64,000 bases of DNA from Chionoecetes opilio (GCA_016584305.1 JACEEZ010018281.1:232238-296237); one strand, 5' to 3'. Shown: positions 34,480-46,890, numbered from the stretch's first letter. Notes: generated from the letters alone by a model not told the origin. Made by a program: numbers and translations.

Positions 34480-35691
34480 TAGTAAACCCGCCCGTATCGG
34501 GACCCTCTTTATTCGGACTTCAACATTATTCGTTTTTTTGTTTTTTTAAGGCTTAGGTAGGATGTCATGATGTGAGCCAGTGAGGTAGGTTAGAGGCCGA
34601 GGCAGCCAGGCAAAGCTTTTATGATCCATCACTAAGCATCTTCTTTGTATACTGTAATTGTGGTTTCTTTGTTGTGTTCAAATGTTGTATAGGCGAGTGA
34701 TCTGTGGCCATTGAGCCTTAGACCCAGATCCAGCAACGGAGGTGGTATCTCCAGCTACCACCCACTCCTCCACCACCTAGATATTACCTGGCCTATCTAC
34801 CGTATCCAGCAAGCCTCCCTCGGTAGGTAGTAAACAGGTAGGAAGGCCCTGACTGGCTGGGCGAGTAATGACGTCATCAAACTTGTCATCAGTCACGAGC
34901 CAATGACAAACTGTTTCTAAAACCTCTCGACCAATCGCAAGTCAACAAGACGTATGACACGGCCTTTAAAGGTCGTGTCACACGGACACTTTTTCCGTTA
35001 GTGTTACGGGGTGGCCGTGGCAAGAATGTTTCCCCGTCACTGGCTACCTCGCCACCTCAACACCTTTAAATATCCCTTATTTATGGTGACACATAGTACT
35101 ACACTGACCTAAATAATGACACGTGTATATAACAAACAGCTCACCATAATCACTACGATGTAAAATAACTAGTAATAAGACGTAAAACCCTGCCCACCCT
35201 GCTGGCGAGTGACCTGCCCCGCCTGGCGCCCTGCCTACCTCTCAGGATAACACGCTGTCATCCACCTCACCTGTGCCTTCCTGTAGAAGACAGGTTAGTT
35301 ACCACGCCTCTGATAGCACCATAGGACATCACCAGGGGATCATAGGGCTCCTAAAGGGGGTCCTCACAGCCCTACAACCAACACCAAGGAGGGAGGAAAT
35401 CTCCGCCATCAGGGATACAGCTGACGGCTGCCAGATGTAGGACTGACAGTACTGTACATACACCTGTACAGTACTGTATTTTATTGTGTATTTTTACCGT
35501 AGATTTATATTTTTACATGATTTATCTAATGTTTATTGATATTTGCATGACTCAGAAATTTTCTATATTCACCTAGAATTTTTTTTTTTTTTTTTTTAAT
35601 ATGGGGGGATATAATCCTCCCATTATTCGGATTCTTGCATTATTCGGACCACTCCTTGGCCCAAATAGTCCGGATATGAGAGGGTTTACTG
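34480..35691. mobile_element. TIR element with AGTAAACCC ends
   Basis: The left end atagtaaacccgcccgtatc and right end gatatgagagggtttactg are imperfect inverses, with additional internal (t)tattcgga words near both ends (34510; 35624, 35639). The element is 1.2 kb, with internal sequence (34560-35560) that I do not recognise and without a transposase frame. Pogo/Tigger-like ends are likely. Confidence 0.6.
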
Positions 35692-35727
35692 AAATTATAA
35701 TATATATATTTTTAAATTATTAAAATA

Positions 35728-35771
<44 letters not shown>

Positions 35772-35816
35772 TATATATATAATTATATATATATATTTTA
35801 TATATATATATATATA

Positions 35817-38800
35817 CAGTCAACCTCGATATACAGACCTCGATGTAACGGACTCTATTTGGTGACTTTTTTTTTTTTTTTTGCATATCAGACTGCTTAT
35901 CGCCGCTCGAATTGCCCACTCAACATAATTGTATTATTTTCTCTTTTTTACTTTGAAATGCTTGGGTTTTAAGGAGTTTTTGATGTATCACATATTAAGA
36001 TTTTAAAAGGGAAAGGAGCCTGTGTTGCTAGTGTTTTAGTGGTAGAAGGTGTGTATTGTTTAAAATAGGGGACATTTTAGTGTTTATGGAGGGGCTGCTG
36101 CTACGTCTCCCTGTCACCTAAACACCCAAATCACCCTTATCTAAGGTGACCCGCAGTGCTACACTGACCAAAATAGTGACACGTGTATAGAACTGCACTT
36201 CACAACCATATAATTTTATATAATAAGGCATTAGTCATGATAAAAAAGAAATACCTTTGGAAGCCACAGCTGAATCTGGCTCGTAGTTTGTTTACATCTT
36301 CACTAGAGCTTGAGCTTGACTAGCCAGAGGGTGAAAGAAAGCATCAACATTTAGGGATTAACCCATCACTTTGCGGGGAGACTTTTTCTTCCTTTTTATC
36401 TATTTTGGGGTGATTATATGCCCTCATGATGCTGTGCTGCTGCCGCGGCCGCGCTGCCAGGCGTGGATGAGTGCCTTGAAAGTATTTTCATATCTTTACT
36501 CATATGTATGAAAAATAGCAATTCAAATGTGATTATATTGTCTACATTAAACTAGAAAAAGGGAAATTTCATAGCATACCAAGCAGTATGAGCGAGCCTG
36601 GATACTTACTACCTCTCCTAATACCAGTCCCGAACAGTCGTGGCCGAGTGTACCAAATCCCTGATGTAGCGCTAGTCACTGTTTACCTCCCAACATGGCT
36701 ACATGGTCTGGTTGTGTTTGAGATTATTTCTCATTTATTTCACGTGTAGGAGCAGACCAAATTCAGCATGTAGTGCCAGTCACTGTTTACCTCCCAACAT
36801 AGCTACACAGTCTGGTTGTGTGTGATTATTTCCCATTTATTTCACTTTTTTTTCTTTCATATACCGTATTTGCCGGCGCATAAGACGCACCTCCGCATAA
36901 GACGCACCCCAATTTTACAAGGTGGTTTTGATAAGAAAAATATTTGGGTTTTTTGATTGGAAAAAAAGATCGTAAATTTATCAAAAGTAAAAAAATAAAA
37001 AAAGAATATGTAGGGGAAAGCAAATGATTATGAGCATGTACCTCGATACAATATTCACAGAGCAATGAATGTGAATGAAGAATTATACTAGTTAAAATGT
37101 AAAGGGAATGACAGGGTAACCAAAATCGGTCATAATATATTGCAGGATGCTTCCACGAATTGATATTCTAATATTTTGCTACCTATGACATATAGCTTAG
37201 ATTTAATGTTGTAGGTATGCCTTTGTTGCTTTTCTGCTTATGTGTTTAGACTTTGTGGAACATTTGCAGTATAGATATTGGTATTATTTTGGTAGTGGGC
37301 TTTCAAAAGTCCTAGGAATCTTACTGACACCATCGTGTAGCTTTTTTTATTCTGAGTATTTTGAACCCCATTTCCCATGGCGCAATTGAATAATAATGGC
37401 ATTACACGTACTACCGAAAATCTACCGTTATTTCAGCCAGAAGGTTAAGTTAGGTTAAATCAGATTAGGCTAGGTTAGAGATGGGGTATGGTTTAGTAAC
37501 AGATGATATAGAGAAAAACGAAAATTACCTATAATATGGCAGTGTGAAACGTAGCAATTTTTTGCGGGGCGGACCTGGAGGAGCAGGTGGCCCCCTCCCC
37601 ACACACACATGTAACAAACATTGAATTCCGAAAAAACGAGAGCCAGATTAAGCAAAACCCCCCAAAACTATTCAGGAGGACAAAGTTTCGGCCTCGAAAT
37701 CGGTGGTTGCCCAATAACAAAAATTTACGTAGATATTTAGATAACACTGTAAGGTAACCATCTCTTCCTTCTTGTTATTGTTGAAGGGCAGCGTTGTCGG
37801 GATTGACGATATTTGCCCTGGTTTACACCTATGAATCTATCACAGTCGCGAGGGTTGATTAGTCTTCTTCAGGAAGGTACAGGTGAAGGCTGGTTCACAC
37901 TCTGAAATCACGGCAGCGTTCCGTCAGCCGTGCCTTGTATTCACACTATTCGTCACGGTTCCATCATTTTAGGCAGTTCCTGCTCACTCTCTAAGCAGGC
38001 ATGGTGCCTCAGAGGCTATGGTTGAAGAAATTTGCATTAATAGCACTTCTGTTGGATGAAGAAGAGGAGTTGAACTCTAAAAGATATTGTTTTGGGTACT
38101 TAAAGCCTTGAGAAAACGACAATTATCAGCACGGCACAGTCTCATTACGTTAAAATATTCTTCCCCAGAAACCGTTACATGACAGGACGGTACGTGATGT
38201 ATTGGAGCCGTGGCGGCAGCGCACCGTTTAGTGTAACACGTCTATTTGTTTGAATGTAAGAAATTCTAAGGATGTGATGAGACGATGCCGTGTCACCATG
38301 ATTTTATGGTATGTTTCGGCCTTGAGACGGATAACGCTGTGGGGCCGTGATGGATCTTGGTCCTGGTGTACCGTGTGGAAGACTTTTGTCCCGTCTACAG
38401 GTACCGTTGCGGCCTTTTTACTAGCACTCTTTCATACAGTTTCCTTATCCGTAGAGGTACAGGGTGAGGATTGAGGGGTCGAGGTGGTACAAAGACCTAT
38501 GCTGTCTCCTATCCCACCTTGCTTACCACTGTAGCGGCGCTAACACACACACGCACATACACACCTGCATCGGCTTAGGCCACCCCCCTGTTGGGAAACC
38601 CCCACCGGAATTTTGGGGCCCGAGGGTGACCCGACGCTGACCTGATTGTCCTCGGGCCCACACAACTGGGAACACCGCCAGGTAATTCAGTCAGGCACAA
38701 AGGGCCACAGAGACCCCACACGCCGCGCACCTCTTTTTTGTCCCCACGTTTACAATGACTTTCCCGTCAAATCCCAAAAGCCAGACGCCCTTTTCTCCAT

Positions 38801-39576
38801 CCTGTGTTATAACAGACTCCCCAAGATACTACAAAACCACCTTCCACCGCTCACACTCCTCTACAATAAACTTTTTGCCCCTCTTTGTTTCACTATTCCA
38901 TTATCACAATACCTTCCCGCAAAATTCCCATTTTCTGCCTCCTTTATCATCTCCTTCCACGCTGTTGTGTCAACTTGGATGGCCCGAGTCGAATGCGGGT
39001 TAAGGGCACAATCTAATATGCGGGATGTTTGCTTTTCCAGGGTGGGGGCAGGAGTCTAAACGTTTAAAGACCCATGGTGGTGCGCGGAGGGCGTCCCGAG
39101 TAGGTATCCAGGTGAAGCGGCAAAACCTGAGATTCAGACTTTTTACAATGGAGAGCAGCAGCGGGGGTGGATGATGTTTACATCTGACACGCCATCTTGG
39201 GAAACAACCCAACCGGCTTCTTGTTGCCCACAGCTCTTATTTCTCTTAAACCCAAAATTTTCTTTTTAATTATGCATTACGTTGATACACAGTTACAATT
39301 CGTGCTCGTGAAACTACTGCTCCCAAAACAGATCACTCCAGCCCTTTAGTATACACACCCACCGGCGTTCTTTCATTCTCTGCCGACCTCTCATGCCTAA
39401 TAGGCGATAGCACAGGGTGAAAAATTTTTTAAATTTTTTTTAAGGAAAAGCTGCGTCTTTAAAGCGCCGGCAATACGGTATTTTTTCCACCCTTTGGAAA
39501 AAAATACCCTCGCTAATAACAGAATCGCTTTAACAGACCATTCCTCCCCTTTAGTCGTTATATCGAGTTTGAACTG
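35817..39576 (+). mobile_element. Pogo/Tigger-like TIR element carrying a 2.6-kb insertion
   Basis: The left end is CAGTCAACCTCGATATACAG after TA. The right end tatcgagtttgaactg is followed by TA. It is the sibling of 29393-33705, and its inverse-oriented relative is 47906-49843. It contains a tandem near-duplicate of gtcactgtttacctcccaac at 36676 and 36779. It is interrupted by the TIR element at 36864-39478; removing that restores continuity with the sibling. No transposase gene remains. Confidence 0.75.
36864..39478 (+). mobile_element. 2.6-kb TIR element, CCGTATTTGCCGG family (copy 1)
   Basis: The left end CCGTATTTGCCGGCGCATAA (followed by a second aagacgcacc unit) and the right end agcgccggcaatacgg are inverse repeats, flanked by TA at 36862-36863 and 39479-39480. 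At 38020-38105 a plus-strand reading gives WLKKFALIALLLDEEEELN followed by SKRYCFGYLKP, reminiscent of the N-terminus of PIF/Harbinger transposases. The frame ends shortly after and I found no DDE domain, so the family assignment stays open. Three further copies are in the window: 41657-43943 inverted, 40725-41003 (3' end) and 56418-59210. Confidence 0.75.
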
Positions 39577-39649
39577 TAATATTTTATTATATATATATAT
39601 ATAATTTTATATATATATATCTATATATATATAATATATATTAAATATA

Positions 39650-40610
39650 TACAACCTCTTTTCCCGAAATAAGGGAGCCTGGTCCGGGAACCAGTCCCCG
39701 GAATCGCAACAGTCCGGGCCATTTTCCACCCCGGACGTTTTAAACCTACTCTAGTATTTACTGTCGGCAACGTCAATATCAACTACCCGCCGCGGACGCT
39801 GAGCATGCTGCCACCTGCGGAGCAGCAGAAAGTTTTTCAATTAGTCTCATGAGACGTTCCTGCACCAGGGCAGTTTATGGGTCAGTGGACTAACGAGGGC
39901 TTTCAGTGTAACCGTGAGTGTCGTGTTCCCAAATTAAAATTTCGACCACGAGCACTCCACTGGAGGGAGGCAGCAGAAAGTGTTTTAATAGTCTCAAAGA
40001 CGTTCCGCACACCAGGGGCAGTGGGGTCCGGGGTTAACGGAGGCGGTGCAGGTGAACCGTGAATGTCGGGGTGCCCCAATGTAACAAAATCTAAACCCCT
40101 GACATGCTGCCACCTGGCGGGGGGGGCAGCGAAAGTGTTTCAATAGTCTCAAGAGACGTTCCTGCACCAGGGGGGCATGGGGTGGGGGTCAGTTGGGGGC
40201 TAACAGAGGCGGTGCCCGGTGAAACCTGAGTGGGGCGTTTTGGGCCCCAAAGGGAACAATATGACGCTGAGCATGCTGCCCCCGGGAGGGCAGCAGAAAC
40301 AGTTCAATAGTCTCTGAGATGTTCCCACCAGGGCCGTGGGGGTCAGGGGACTGACGGGAAGGCGGGCAGGTTTTAACCCTTTAGTGTCGTTGTGCCCAAA
40401 TGTAACATACGGAAACGCGGCTGCATGCCACCTGGCGGGGGGACGCGGACACTGACCGGGGGACAGGAGGGAAAGCTCGGGCCTCCGGCACTTGTCAATT
40501 ACGGGGCTGGGGCCAGGCATTGTCCGTGGGCTCTGACAATCCCCGGACCTGGATTTGTCCGGCAAATCCGACATCCGGGGGAAAAAGTGGGTCCGGAAAA
40601 CCGATTGTGT
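39650..40610. mobile_element. TIR element filled with a tandem minisatellite
   Basis: The ends acaacctcttttcccgaa and tccggaaaaccgattgtg are imperfect inverses inside TA arrays. Between them, 39780-40450 holds about four and a half units of a 150-160 bp tandem repeat. A related element with one or two units lies inverted at 59226-59799. No coding potential is evident. Confidence 0.55.
39780..40450. repeat. Tandem minisatellite, 150-160 bp unit
   Basis: Each unit has (g)ctgagcatgctgcc, gcagcagaaagtgtttcaat, agtctcaagagacgttcc, gcaccagggg and a gtgaaccgtgagtgtcg word. Unit starts fall near 39789, 39945, 40090, 40262 and 40412, so the period is about 150-160 bp. Units differ by a few percent and by indels. 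Confidence 0.8.
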
Positions 40611-40724
40611 ATATATATTATAAAATATATATATATATATATATTATATATATTATATATAATATATTTATAATATATATATACATAAACCCTCATGGCG
40701 TGGTATGATTTTAAAATCTATACA

Positions 40725-41003
40725 GCCTCTTTGCAGAACAAAACGCTATCTTTGTAGCCCACCTTGTTTTCTCTTATTAACTCGAACCTTTCTGTATTAA
40801 CATTTCCCGTTGATAACGCACTTACAAATTTTTGGGTCAGTGACTAATGCTCAACAAAATCCTCCGATTCCCCTTATAATACACCACGGCTTTTTCTGCA
40901 TCTACCCGACTTTCATTCGCTAATATGGCCGCTTAGACGCAGGTGACTTTGCATTCCTTTTTAAGGGAAAAACTGCGTCTATGCCCGGGAATACGGTTAA
41001 CAA
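40725..41003 (+). mobile_element. 3' end fragment of the CCGTATTTGCCGG family
   Basis: The segment from cctctttgcagaacaaaacg to ctgcgtctatgcccgggaat matches 58905-59210 and 39185-39478 in direct orientation and ends with the inverted terminus. Only the last 280 bp of the family are present. The adjoining 41004-41060 (gctcgcggatttgattactc) looks like the edge of yet another TIR element. Confidence 0.6.
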
Positions 41004-41067
41004 TAAACCCTTCATGCTCCCCGGGTTTCAGGCTCGCGGATTTGATTACTCGCGGTTTTCAACCCCC

Positions 41068-41075
<8 letters not shown>

Positions 41076-41146
<71 letters not shown>
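41076..41146. repeat. Poly-T run, 71 nt
   Basis: A C-run (41063-41075) is followed by uninterrupted T's. The following ttttttacat resembles the start of the reversed LINE tail at 45680 and 63470, but what follows is LINE internal sequence in plus orientation, so the junction is probably a recombination or inversion point. Confidence 0.9.
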
Positions 41147-41149
<3 letters not shown>

Positions 41150-41645
41150 TCCTCCCAATTGCTTGCTCTCTACAGGGGCCTTATCCGCCCATGTATGGAG
41201 TATGTCTCACAGTTTTGGGGAGGACCACTCATACAGCTCTCCTAAACAGGGTTGAGTCAAAAGCTTTTCGTCTCATCACTCTTCTCCTCTGACTGACTGT
41301 CTTCAATCTTTAAATCACCGTTGCAATGCTGCTTCTCTTGCTCTCTTCTACCGTTACTTTCATGCTCCTGCTCTTCTGAAAATTGCTAACTGCATGCCTC
41401 CCCCACTCCTGGCGCCTCGCTGCACAAACTTTCTACTCATTCTCATCCCTATTCTGTCCTCTTCCTAAAGCAAGAGTTAATCTGTATCTTTACTCTTTCA
41501 TCCCTTTCACTGGTAAACTCTGGAACTTTCTTCCTGTTTCTATTTTTCCCCTTTCCTATGACTTAAATCTTTTCAAAGAAGAGTAACAAGACACCTCCCG
41601 AACTAAATTGGCCTAACCCTCTGTTTTTATTTTTTTTCTCTTAAT
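41147..41645 (+). pseudogene. LINE RT C-terminal fragment (family of 45685-46890)
   Basis: Plus-strand frames, with shifts, read SQLLALYRGLIRPCMEYVSQ, then LNRVESKAFRLI, then PFTGKLWNFLPVSIFPLSYD. This is the C-terminal third of the same RT as the minus-strand copy at 45815-46396. It has several one-base indels. It ends in the 3' UTR at ttctctta, where the inverted TIR element begins. Confidence 0.8.
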
Positions 41646-41656
41646 GTCTTGAAGAA

Positions 41657-43943
41657 TTAATGCTGCTGCTCTCCATTGTAAACGTCTGATATCTCAGGTC
41701 TTGCCGCTTCACCTGGGATACTTCACTTGGCGATGCCCTCCGTGCACCCCCATGGTCCCTTAACCGCTCAGACTCCTGCCCACACCCATGGGGAAAAAAC
41801 AAAAATCCCGCATATTTAATTCGCCTTAACCCACATTCACTCGGGCCCCCACAGTTGACACAACAGTTGGAAGGGATGATAGAAGGGAGGCAGAAAAAGG
41901 TGATATAATTTTCGCTGGGATTGAGTATTGTTGATATGGAATAGTGAAACAAAGAGCATGTTAAAGTTGTATTTGAAGGAGTGTGAGCGGTGCGAGGGAG
42001 GTGTAGTATCTTGGGGAGTCTGTCTATACACACAAGGATGGAGAAAGGCGTCGTGGCTCTGTAGTTTATTTGACAGCGAGTCATTGTACAACGTGGGACA
42101 AGAGATGCGCGGGGGTGTGTGTCTGTGTGTCCTGTGGCTGACTGAATTACCTGGCTGGTGCTGCAGTTGTGTCGGCGAGGACAAGTCAGGTCAGTGTCAG
42201 GTCACCCTCTAATCCTGGTCCCAGACAGGGGGGTGGCCTAAGCCAAGGCAGGTGTGTATGTGCGTGTGTGTGTTAGCGCCGCTACAGTGGTAAGCAAGGT
42301 GGGATAGGAGACAGCATAGGCCTTTGTACCACCTCGACCCCTCAATTCTCACCCCTGTACCTCTACGGATAAGGAAACTGTATGAAAAAGTGCTAGTAAA
42401 AGGCTGCAACAGTACCTGTAGACGGGACAAAAGTCTTCCACACGGTGCACCAAGACCCAAGACCCATCACGGCGCCACACCGTCCGCCTCAAGGCCGATC
42501 ACACCATACCATCATGGTGACACGGCACCGTCTCATCACATCCGTTAGAATTTCTTACATTCAAACAAATAGACGTGGTACACTAAACGGTGCCCGTCAC
42601 CGCTCCAATACATCACCGTCCTGTCGCGTAACGGTTCTGGGAAGAATATTTTAACGTAATGAGACTGTGCCGTGCTGATAATTGTCGTTCTCTCAAGGCT
42701 TTATGTACCCAAAACAGTGTCTTTTAGAGTTCAACTCCTCTTCTTCATCCAAAACAGAACTGCTATCAATGAAAATTTCTTCAACCATAGCCTTGAGGCA
42801 CCATGTCTGCTTAGAGGGTGAGCAGGAACTGCCAAAAATGATGGAACCGTCACGACTAGTGTCAATACAAGGCACGGCTGATGCTGCCGTGATTTCAGAG
42901 GTTTTGAACCCAGCTTCACCTGTCCCTTTCCCTGAAGAAGACTAATCAACCCTCGCGACTGTGATAGATTCATAGGTGTAAACCTTTGTCGATCGATAAA
43001 AATCGTCGATTCCGACAAGGGTGCCCTTCAACAATTACAACAATAACAACAAGGTAGAGAGGGTTACCTTACGTGTTACCTGAATATCTTCTAATCTTTT
43101 TGTTATTGGACAACCACCAATTTCGAGGCCGAAACTTAGGTCCTCTTGAATAGTTTTGATGTGATTTGAATTAATCTGGCTCTTGGTTTTGTTGGAAATC
43201 AATGTTTGTTTAGATGTGTGTGTGGGGGTGGGGGACAACCTGCCCCTCCAGGCCCGCCCCGCAAACATTGCTACGCTTCACACTCCCATTTATTGGTAAT
43301 TTAGTTTTTTCTCTATATCATCTTTTACAAACCAAATCCCTCTAACCTAACCTAATATGATTTAACCTAACTTAACTTTCTGCCTGAAATAACGGTAGAT
43401 TTCGGTACAACGTGTAATGCCATTATTATTCAAATTTCGCCATGGGAAATGGGGCTCAAAATATTTAGAATGAAGAACGTACCCGATGAGTAGGTAAGAC
43501 TCCTAGGGCTTTTGAAAGCCCACTACCGAAATAAAACCAAAATTGTACTGCAAATTTCCACAAAGTCTAAACACATAGCAGAAAAGCAACAAATGGCATA
43601 CCCACAACATTAAATCTAAGCTATTGTCATAGGTAGCAAAATATTAGAATATCAAATTTGTGGGAGCATCCTGCAATATATTATGACCGATTTTGTTACC
43701 CTAACGTGTCATTCCCTTTTCATTTTAACTAGTATAATTTTCCTTCCATTCACTGCCCTGTGAATATTGTATTTAGGTACATGCTGATAATCATTTTTTC
43801 CCTTCAAAATCTTTTTTTTAATAAATTGATAAATTTACGATATTTTTTCCATCAAAAAACCTTATATTTTTTTTCTCAAAACCTACTTGTAAAATAGGGA
43901 TGCGTCTTATGCGGAGGTGCGTCTTATGCGCCGGCAAAAACGG
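41657..43943 (-). mobile_element. 2.6-kb TIR element, CCGTATTTGCCGG family (copy 2, inverted, 3'-truncated)
   Basis: Read on the minus strand, this follows copy 1 (36864 to about 39170) throughout, starting from the terminus at 43920-43943 (gcgccggcaaaaacgg). It lacks the last 300 bp, where the LINE fragment adjoins. With copy 1 it forms inverted arms of about 2.25 kb separated by 2.5 kb. The acidic stretch DEEEELNSKRHCFGYIKP is seen on the minus strand (about 42710-42765), but the upstream WLKKFSLIAVLF part is one base out of frame, so copies 1 and 2 carry different lesions. Confidence 0.75.
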
Positions 43944-44129
43944 TGTATATTTTTATACAGTACCCCCCCCGAGTTTCAAAGCTATGCAAGTTTTTGCGAT
44001 CCTCGAGTTTCGTGCTGAGTCCTAAATTCTTACCATCCCGACTTTCGTGCACTATATCCCCAAGTTTCGCGCTGCTTCGTACATGTTGTTGTTTTTGTGT
44101 TGTTTTTGTGTGTGTATTTACCTAGTTGA

Positions 44130-45283
44130 AATTTTGTAGTTGTAACATACAGGAAAAGAGCTATGCTCGTACGGTCCCGTCTCCAAATCTACATTATCCA
44201 GCTTGCTTGAAGTCCTGAATACTTCTTGCATTAATCACTTTTGCATCAGGTTGTTCCAGGCTTCTATGCTTCTATACGGGAAGCTGTATTTTTTTTTGTC
44301 CCTCTTGCATGTTGTCCTTTTCAATTTCTTCTCATGACCTCTTGTACTTCTATCGTCCCACACAAACAGATCTTCTCTATCAATTTTTTCCAGACCCATT
44401 GATGCTCTATACACTGCTATAAAATCTCCCCTTTCTCTTCTTTTCTCAAGAATTAGGAGTTTTAGTTTTGAAAGTCTTTCCTCATATGGTAAATCTCTCA
44501 GGCTTGGAGCCATTTTTGTGGCTGCTCTTTGTATTCTCTAAATCTTCCTTATATCCTTCTGTGGTGACCAAATCGCTGCTGCATATTCCAACCTTGGTCA
44601 AATCAAAGATGTTATCAATTTCTTAATCATCTCTTCATCCAGATATTTGAATGCCATTCTTATATTCCTCAGCAACTGATATGTATCTCCTTTGATCTTG
44701 TTTATATGCTTCTCTGGTGACAAATTGTCCTTAATCCATACTCCCAGATCTTTTTCGAACTTTGTTTTGATTATCCATTCATTTCCCATCGAATACTTTC
44801 CTCTCTGTCTCTTTTTGCTACTGCCCACTTCCATCACTTTACACTTTTTAGCATTAAACTCCATTTCCCATAGTTGACTCCATCTGAAAATCTTATCTAG
44901 ATCCTATTGTAAATCCTCACAGTCCTTTTGAAAATCCTCACAGTCCTCTTTACTTTCTACTTTTCTTAGTAATTTAGCATCATCAGCGAATAAACTCATA
45001 TAACTGTTCACTCCCTCTGTCATATCATTTACATAGACCAAGAACATCACTGGGGCCAATACTGATCCTTGAGGAACTCCACTTATCACACAGCACCATT
45101 CTGACTTCTGATCTTTTATTACTGTTCTCATCTCTGTTGCTCAAAAAGTCTTCCATCCACTTCAGCAAACCACCCTTCAATCCTCCTACATGTTCTAGCT
45201 TCCAGAGCAGTCTCTTGTGAGGCACCTTGTCAAATGCCTTCTTTAGGTCCATGTATATGCAATCGACCCACCCCTCTCTTTCC
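44130..45283 (-). mobile_element. CR1-like LINE, 5'-truncated copy
   Basis: Very similar to 21835-22985, with a few one-base shifts. The minus-strand frames 45025-45252, 44904-45131, 44598-44864 and 44235-44513 together span KKAFDKVPHKRLL, GVPQGSVLAPVMFLVYVND, MSLFADDAKLLRK and the C-terminal LPYEERLSKLKL. Unlike the longer copy, the FADD box is intact. A 24-base insertion-like duplication (cacagtccttttgaaaatcc) is present at about 44918-44944. The 5' truncation ends in a (TG)n array (45285-45308). Confidence 0.85.
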
Positions 45284-45304
45284 TGTGTGTGTGTGTGTGT
45301 GTGT

Positions 45305-45540
45305 GTGCCTACAGTGCCATTAAGCAGTTACCTCCAGGGGTGGGATGGTAGGCCCTGGAAGTTCACTTGAGGCTGTGATGGTTAGTCCTCGCCCGTGGTG
45401 ATGCAGACATAATTTCTATAGTGACATCTGTGATTAGAGGCTCATGCCACCCCCTGTGTCCTCTGATGCCCTCGCAATCGAAGGCAGAGTTAACGGGCAG
45501 CGTGTGGGTGTTCTTAGGCCACTCGACGGTGCAGAGAAAG
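45305..45540 (+). repeat. SINE-like dispersed repeat, copy 3
   Basis: The fullest plus-strand copy. It begins gcctacagtgcc right after the TG array and runs through ggtgggatggtaggccctgg to gcgtgtgggtgttcttaggc. It matches the reverse of 19517-19735 over its length and 27950-28085 over the central part. Confidence 0.65.
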
Positions 45541-45564
45541 ATTTTAAGTGGATTTTACAGCCCT

Positions 45565-45685
45565 CATCAAGGATAATTAAATAAGATAGGCAACACCTCG
45601 AAATAAGTGGCACCTTTAAACCTTACACCCCCGCCGTTTCTTGCTTATTTACCACAAAATACTCCTTCATAAGTGATTTTTTTTT
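45565..45685. repeat. Inverted repeat arm (left)
   Basis: Words acacctcgaaataagt and ttaccacaaaatactccttc recur reverse-complemented at 47285-47400 (gaaggagt-type and acttatttcgaggtgt). The arms of about 115 bp flank the minus-strand LINE and its inverted piece. Confidence 0.65.
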
Positions 45686-46890
45686 TTTTTTTTTTACATC
45701 ACAAGGAACTGGCCAAGGGCACAACAAAAATGGGTAACACAAAGCCCGCTTAGTTGCCAGTCCCTATAAAGAAGACAGTAAGAGAATAAAATAAAAACAG
45801 AGGGGTAGGCCAATTTAGTTCAGGAGGTGTCTTGTTACTCTTCTTTTGAAAAGATTTAAGTCATAGGAAAGTGGAAAAATAGAAACAGGAAGAGAGTTCC
45901 AGAGTTTACCAGTGAAAGGGATGAAAGAGTAAAGATACTGATTAACTCTTGCATTAGGAAGATGGACAGAATAGGGATGAGAATGAGTAGAAAGTCTTGT
46001 GCAGCGAGGCCACGGGAGTGGGGGAGGCATGCAGTTAGCAAGTTCAGAAGAGCAGTGAGCATGAAAATAACGGTAGAAGAGAGCAAGAGAAGCAACATTG
46101 CGGCGGTGATTTAAGGATTGAAGACAGTCTGTCAGAGGAGAGGAGTTGATGAGACAAAAAGCTTTTGACTCAACCCTGTTTAGGAGAGCTGTATGAGTGG
46201 ATCCTCCCCAAACATGTGAGACATACTCCATACATGGGCGGATAAGGCCCCTGTAGAGAGCAAGCAATTGGGAGGGAGAAAAAAAAGGACGCAGACGCCA
46301 CAGCACACCTAACTTCTTAGAAGCTGTTTTAGCAAGAGATGAGATGTGAGATTTCCAGTTCAGATTTTTAGTAAAGGATAGTCCTAGAATGTTCATTACA
46401 GTTGAGTGTCATTGAAGAAGAGGGGATAGTTATCTGGTAGGTTTTGTCGAGTAGATAGGTGAAGAAATTGGGTTTTTGAGGCATTGAACAAAACAAGGTT
46501 TGCTTTGCCCCAACCAGAAGTTATAGAAAGATCAGAAGTTAGGCGCTCGGTGGCATCTCTCCGTGAATCACTTAGTTCCTGTTGAGTTGGACGTCTAATA
46601 AACGACGTTGAAAAATGCTAGTTAGAATCATCAGCGTAGGAGTGGATAGGGCTTTGAGTTAGACTTAGAAGATCATTAATAAATAATAGAAAGAGAGTGG
46701 GTGATAGGACAGAACCCTGGGGAACACCACTATTGATAGATTTAGGAGAAGAACAATGTCCGTCTACAGTAACCATGACGTGTGTGGTACTGTGGTTTCT
46801 GGAGGTACTGGAGGAGACAGGAGAGAAGAGAGGAAGGCATTGTGACAGTGTTATTGCCGTATAACAGTCACACAACCATCAGCTGACGCC
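45686..46890 (-). mobile_element. Non-LTR retrotransposon, 5'-truncated, with poly-A tail
   Basis: Reverse poly-A (T-run 45678-45696, then acatcacaag) marks the 3' end. Two minus-strand frames cover the RT. 46618-46875 has SINSGVPQGSVLSPTLFLLF and SYADDSN. 45815-46396 begins LGLSFTKNLNWKSHISSLA and continues SQLLALYRGLIRPCMEY and VSHVWGG through KLWNSLPVSIFPLSYD. The linking segment 46397-46617 continues the homology (LVLFNASKTQFLHLS in another reading), with at least two disruptions. It looks like a Jockey/CR1-group RT of a family with four copies in the window. Confidence 0.8.
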
